In this document: in pieces, positions 60,543 through 64,000 of the stretch
How positions within the stretch are numbered: position 1 is the first letter of the stretch
Layout of the letters: every line of letters begins with the position of its first letter
NCBI GenBank assembly: GCA_030431255.1
Contig: JAUIJL010000002.1
Coordinates: 682,001 to 746,000, forward strand
Length of the DNA stretch: 64,000 nucleotides
Source: Thermoanaerobaculia bacterium
Lineage (GTDB): Bacteria > Acidobacteriota > Thermoanaerobaculia > Multivoradales > J023
Direction of reading: 5' to 3'
Notes under the pieces: model-generated
Database searches by the model: none
What the model saw: the letters and a program-made list of their open reading frames with translations, nothing else
Told to the model about the DNA's origin: nothing
Program-made: the position numbers and the translations under genes

Positions 60543-62141
60543 GTGTCCAACAACGTGTCAAACAACGTGTCGAGCTCAGCTCCCGACCAAGCGGGCAACG
60601 TCCTTTGCTCCGCCCATCGACAGCCCTACAATCCCGCCACCCATCGGGGATGTCCGCAGTGTTATCGAGAGGCCGCGGCTCGAGCGGCGGCCGCCCAGGC
60701 CACCTCAACGCCGACGCCCTCGGCGGACCAAGCCGGTCCTCAGCCGAGCGCCCAATGCGCCCGACACGGATTACCTTACAACCCCACCACCCACCGGGGA
60801 TGCGCTCGTTGTTATCAGGAAGCCGCAGCTCGTCGACAGGCACAGCAAGCTCAGGCCCAAGCTCAAGCTCAGGCGGCTCAAGGCCCACCGCCTCAGGCCG
60901 GCGCCGCACCCTCGCCGGCGACTCCCAACCCCGCGGCGCAAGCGACCTGCCCCCGACACGGCCTACCCTACAATCCCACCACCCACCGGGGCTGCGCCCG
61001 CTGCTACCAAGAAGCCGCGGCGCGTCGGCAAGCGCAACAAGCCCAAGCCCAACAAGCCCAAGCCCAACAAGCCCAAGCCCAACAAGCCCAAGCACAGCAG
61101 ACCCACGCTCAGCCAGCTCAATCGGCGTCACCCCAACAGCCTCAAGCCTCGACGCCCGCGAGCCCGCAGGCCCAGGCGACCTGCCCTCGACACGGCCTAC
61201 CTTTCAATCCCGCTACCCACCGAGGTTGTGCCCGTTGTTATCAGGAGGCCGCGGCTCGACGCCAAGCGGCTCAAGCATCTGGAGCTCAGCCCTCGGCGCC
61301 TCCGGCGACGACACCCGGTGGACCTCCGGCATCGACGGCGGCACCCACGCCCCAGGTCGCGACTGGCGTGCCGGCTGCCAACCCGGCACCTCAGGCGACA
61401 TGTCCCCGTCACGGCCTCGCTTACAATCCGACGACCCATCGGGGCTGTGCGCGTTGCTATCAGGAGGCCGCGGCACGGCGAGCCGCACAAACCACAAGCA
61501 CCACCGCTCCGGCAGTCGGGGCGACACCCTCGGTTCCAACGACCTCGGTTCCGGCAGCCGCGATTCCGACAGCCGCGGCTTCTAGCCATACGCAACCCAG
61601 CCCCCCACTGCCCCCCGTGCCCGCCGCCACGGGAAGCCGACCTTCCCCACCGGCACCTGCCGTTTCGGCTATCCCGTCCCCTGCGACGGGCACCGACCCG
61701 TTGTCGGGCACAGAGACCTACACTTTCGCAGACACTCCGGCCGCTACCCGGACCGAGGATGTCTATTCAGGAGCAGATCCGTCTGAGCCGGCGCCAACCA
61801 CCAAGCCGGCCCCGACCTCTTCACAAACGCCGCAAGGGGCCGCCCCACCAACTGCAGGACCTCATCCGTCGGCGGCGAGCTCGGCATTGCCGCCCATGGG
61901 GCCGCCCTCCACGGAGGCGGCCGGGCCCGCGCTCTTCTTGGCGCTCGGGCTCATCTTCTTCACCGGCTCGGCGATCTACCTGGCCCACAAAGCGGCCTAC
62001 GACGCCACCCAAGAAGCCTTTGAGGCTTTCCGAGATGGGGATCCCGAGGCTTTCGAGGCCTTCGAAGAAGCCTTCGGAGAGCTCGACGAAGATGAAGACG
62101 AAGAGGACTACGACGACTACGAGGACTATGACGGGGAGTAG
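60543..62141 (+). CDS. Five-module Cys/His zinc-type repeat membrane protein, novel architecture
   Basis: 532 residues. Five near-identical modules follow C-x2-H-x8-H-x2-C-x2-C (example CPRHGLPYNPTTHRGCARC), each followed by YQEAAARR; they span C22-C40, C72-C90, C136-C154, C214-C232 and C287-C305. Linkers are Ala/Gln/Pro-rich, with a QAQ repeat at about 165-188. A Pro/Thr-rich stretch precedes one membrane helix (GPALFLALGLIFFTGSAIYLA). The tail is helical, then strongly acidic (LDEDEDEEDYDDYEDYDGE). Two other frames are open but lack the repeating motif. The start is one of several GTG codons (60543, 60555, 60567). Zinc binding is inferred from spacing; function is unknown. Confidence 0.72.
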   Translation: MSNNVSNNVSSSAPDQAGNVLCSAHRQPYNPATHRGCPQCYREAAARAAAAQATSTPTPSADQAGPQPSAQCARHGLPYNPTTHRGCARCYQEAAARRQAQQAQAQAQAQAAQGPPPQAGAAPSPATPNPAAQATCPRHGLPYNPTTHRGCARCYQEAAARRQAQQAQAQQAQAQQAQAQQAQAQQTHAQPAQSASPQQPQASTPASPQAQATCPRHGLPFNPATHRGCARCYQEAAARRQAAQASGAQPSAPPATTPGGPPASTAAPTPQVATGVPAANPAPQATCPRHGLAYNPTTHRGCARCYQEAAARRAAQTTSTTAPAVGATPSVPTTSVPAAAIPTAAASSHTQPSPPLPPVPAATGSRPSPPAPAVSAIPSPATGTDPLSGTETYTFADTPAATRTEDVYSGADPSEPAPTTKPAPTSSQTPQGAAPPTAGPHPSAASSALPPMGPPSTEAAGPALFLALGLIFFTGSAIYLAHKAAYDATQEAFEAFRDGDPEAFEAFEEAFGELDEDEDEEDYDDYEDYDGE

Positions 62142-62216
62142 AGACCCCAACCCTAAGGGCGTCCGCCCTGAGCCGGCTGCTCGAGAGCGCCGGCCCGCGG
62201 AGAACCGCTCAAACAC

Positions 62217-63107
62217 TCAGCTCAGGTATAGCTGGTCGAAATAGGCCTCATGCTTGCGGAATAGAAGACCGGATAGATGGGCCACCATAAAGATGAAGTA
62301 GAGCTCGAGCAGCAGCGAGCACATGAATCCCAAAATCGGGATATACGCCAAAACGGCCTGGGATAGGAAGATGGCTCCGCGCAGGAAAAAAATCAGGTTG
62401 GAAAATCGAATGGCATCACCGAAGGTCTGACGGAATCCTCTCAGGTGTAGATGCAGCATGAACAAATGCCAGGACGAATAGCTCGCCACCACACCGTAGC
62501 CGATGATCTGGAAGCCGGTACCCACCCAAAGCACCGTGGCGAAGAGCAAAGCGGCCGGCAAGCTCGGCTCAAATCCCACAAAACCGGATAAGAGCCCAAC
62601 CCCCAAGAACATCCCAATCATCACCTGGAAGCTGCCTTCGAGCACCAGCCAAGCGAGCAAATCCTTCATCAGCTCCGACCAATCGGTGAAGTCCGGCCAG
62701 TTGTCCAGCTCGTTCTCTCCTCGAATCGTGGCCCGGACGATGTGAAATTGCAGAGCCGCGATCAGAGCTGAAACCAGAATCGTCACCTTCAATCTAAGGA
62801 TGAAGAAGGGCACGAAGTTGGCCCCGAATTTGATCACGAACGCGGCGACCAAGATGTAGAGGCCGGTACCTCGAAACGGAAAGACCAGGGCATCCTTTAA
62901 GGTGTAAGGGGCGGTTTGAACGCGCGTTTTTTCCCGCGCTTGGCGGGTCGCCGGCTGGTGGTCCTCTAGGGGCAAGGCCCGCTCACCACAATGGCGACAC
63001 AGGAGCAGGCGATAGCTCTCCTCGATGCAATCTTCGCACAAGAGACGTTCGCAGCCGTCACAGCGAAATCCGGCAGCAACTTGGGCATGTTCAGCGCAGG
63101 GCCTCAT
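62217..63107 (-). CDS. B-box-type zinc-finger multipass membrane protein
   Basis: 296 residues from ATG 63107, with GGAG 8 bases upstream; the frame reaches 63143. An N-terminal Cys/His cluster, CAEHAQVAAGFRCDGC followed by CEDC and CRHC, resembles a B-box zinc finger. After a charged linker come about five membrane helices (VAAFVIKFGANFVPFFIL, VTILVSALIAALQFHIV, FQVMIGMFLGVGLLSGFVGF, LLFATVLWVGTGFQIIGYGV, YIPILGFMCSLLLELYFIF), in a Yip1/DUF4013-like layout. The function is unknown. It is convergent with the five-module protein, which also starts its modules with C-x2-H, 75 bp away. Confidence 0.8.
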   Translation of the reverse strand: MRPCAEHAQVAAGFRCDGCERLLCEDCIEESYRLLLCRHCGERALPLEDHQPATRQAREKTRVQTAPYTLKDALVFPFRGTGLYILVAAFVIKFGANFVPFFILRLKVTILVSALIAALQFHIVRATIRGENELDNWPDFTDWSELMKDLLAWLVLEGSFQVMIGMFLGVGLLSGFVGFEPSLPAALLFATVLWVGTGFQIIGYGVVASYSSWHLFMLHLHLRGFRQTFGDAIRFSNLIFFLRGAIFLSQAVLAYIPILGFMCSLLLELYFIFMVAHLSGLLFRKHEAYFDQLYLS

Positions 63108-63642
63108 GGGGCGCTCTCCGGTCGATCCGGGAATTCCGTGCAAGCACGAGGTCGGTTGGTTCTTCGAACAAACGCGCAGAGCATAATGTCATGCATTTAC
63201 CCGACAAACAACCATCATTCATCTGCAAAACTGCATCGTTTAGCCCTTTCTGAAAGAAAAACTACGACTTCCCATCATGATCACTTCTCCGTCGCCTTCG
63301 ATCTCCGCTCCGACAAAGCCGCCGCCAACGAAGCCGGAGCCTGCTGCAGCGTCTCGTGAGCTACCGCGCCGACACCGGATAACCCCCACATGCTGGGGTC
63401 TGAACCAGCGGGTATGCCACATCCTGTACCCGACACCCATCGGAGCTTTGACTCGATAGACACCCTCTGTTACCTTCTTGGCAACGTCGTACTTCTGTGA
63501 GAGGACTCGCGCACCGATTGCTCACTCGCGGGACTTTCAGCGATTCTCCCGATCCGATCGTTCAGCCCTTTGTCGTCGCTAAGCCTTCGTTTTGGTCCGG
63601 CGTCGATGTCTCGTGCCTCACCCCCAGATCTCCCTTGAGCTT
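63108..63642. other. Gene-poor intergenic region
   Basis: About 535 bp. Short frames on both strands (for example 63277-63459 plus, Pro-rich, and 63240-63440 minus) have no domain, no good start and no conserved-looking composition. The A/T-rich stretch around 63180-63290 probably holds promoters for the divergent flanking genes. No RNA gene is recognisable. Confidence 0.55.
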
Positions 63643-64000
63643 ATGCATCAACCTCTGAAAGAACAGCCCTGGCTCGAAGTCCTCGAGCGCAAGGTGGACC
63701 TTGCTCGCTTGGAGATCCTCGAGCTCCACGTGCCCCAAGTCGAGCCGTTTCGCTCTGCAATTGCCGTCCGCAACGAGCGGCAGGCGCTCTTTGTGCGATG
63801 GTGGAATCAGCACGGAGAATGGGGCATAGGAGAATGCTCCTGCCGTCCTGACCCGTTCTTTTCCGGCGAGTTCGTCAGCGGCGCGCGGTCGATCTTGAAG
63901 GACTACGTCTTACCGCTCCTGCCCAAGAAGGGCACGGTCGGACAGGTGGTCGAGGCCCTGGGCAGGATTCGCGGTTGGCCCTTCACCACCTCCGCGGTGC
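63643..64000 (+). CDS. Enolase-superfamily protein, MenC/o-succinylbenzoate synthase-like (5' part)
   Basis: 119 residues are visible before the window ends. The N-terminal capping domain of the muconate-lactonising/MenC type is readable: LEILELHVPQVEPFRSAIAV, RNERQALFVRWWNQHGEWGIGECS, then FSGEFVSGARSILKDYVLPLL. Members include o-succinylbenzoate synthase (menaquinone synthesis) and N-acylamino acid racemases. The catalytic Lys and metal ligands lie outside the window, so the reaction is open. The ATG at 63643 has only a weak ribosome site; a slightly different start is possible. Confidence 0.78.
   Translation, partial: MHQPLKEQPWLEVLERKVDLARLEILELHVPQVEPFRSAIAVRNERQALFVRWWNQHGEWGIGECSCRPDPFFSGEFVSGARSILKDYVLPLLPKKGTVGQVVEALGRIRGWPFTTSAV

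Noticed and set aside
60460-62244. Two long alternative frames across the Cys/His-repeat gene (60460-62244 and 60485-61585)
   Set aside because: They translate to Arg/Pro-rich or Ser/Gly-rich repeats without domains. Only the 60543 frame gives conserved Cys/His modules, a membrane helix and an acidic tail.
63277-63459. 60-codon Pro-rich frame in the 63-kb intergenic region
   Set aside because: No ribosome site, no domain, and the composition resembles noncoding shadow.

Overview
The window is a GC-rich, densely packed chromosomal segment of a Gram-negative, protein- and peptide-degrading heterotroph. Evidence for this is the many lipoprotein signals, an LpxH-like hydrolase, an RND pump, an AsmA/YdbH-type envelope protein and type IV pilus ATPases. 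Tricorn-like and M49/M19 peptidase lipoproteins, a PknB-type kinase with TolB-like and TPR parts, and methylmalonyl-CoA mutase point to Acidobacteriota (perhaps Thermoanaerobaculia-like). That placement is inference; there is no rRNA here to test it. I see no tRNA, rRNA, insertion sequence, prophage or CRISPR.

Layout. 1-2244: 3' end of an M16 peptidase gene. 2264-7781 (minus): 2-hydroxyacid dehydrogenase, RND adaptor and RND pump. 7985-11432 (plus): PstS-like lipoprotein, histidine kinase and stand-alone receiver, followed by a 36-bp-period palindromic array. 11628-15544: LpxH-like phosphoesterase, a DUF4407-like coiled-coil membrane protein and a divergent GntR regulator with two winged helices. 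15545-22468 (minus): an exported hydrolase operon (tricorn-like protease, anchored rhodanese, formamidase lipoprotein, serine hydrolase). 22979-28636 (plus): FKBP isomerase, a PEP-carboxylase homologue with altered active-site motifs, and RecQ. 28683-36396: an oligopeptide-binding-type protein, a giant AsmA/YdbH-like protein and RlmKL, then an 83-bp-period palindromic array. 36767-39918 (minus): argR-argG-argH behind a promoter carrying two palindromes. 40066-45846 (minus): M19 dipeptidase, Ser/Thr kinase and M49 peptidase. 46083-48928 (minus): two PilT-type ATPases, one with a Pro/Ala repeat linker. 49062-53951 (minus): a RiPP cluster. 54189-55022: an exported IPTL-CTERM-like protein. 55019-60287 (minus): mutA-mutB-meaB. 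60543-63107: two convergent membrane proteins with Cys/His zinc-type modules. 63643-64000: start of an enolase-superfamily (MenC-like) gene.

The main accessory locus is the lasso-peptide-type cluster at 49-54 kb. It has a PqqD-type leader-binding protein, an asparagine-synthetase-type cyclase whose nucleophile position is Ser, a 73-residue precursor with the YxxPxLxxxG leader motif, an HPr-kinase-like kinase and a PRMT-fold methyltransferase without the double-E loop. No B2 leader protease or exporter is visible, and the precursor's ring geometry and C-terminus do not fit the best-known pattern. The second unusual locus is the 532-residue protein at 60.5 kb with five C-x2-H-x8-H-x2-C-x2-C modules, a membrane helix, an acidic tail and a Fur-box-like sequence upstream.

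Starts were chosen by Shine-Dalgarno position where possible. Several genes appear to use TTG or GTG. All family assignments are by motif reading, without database searches.
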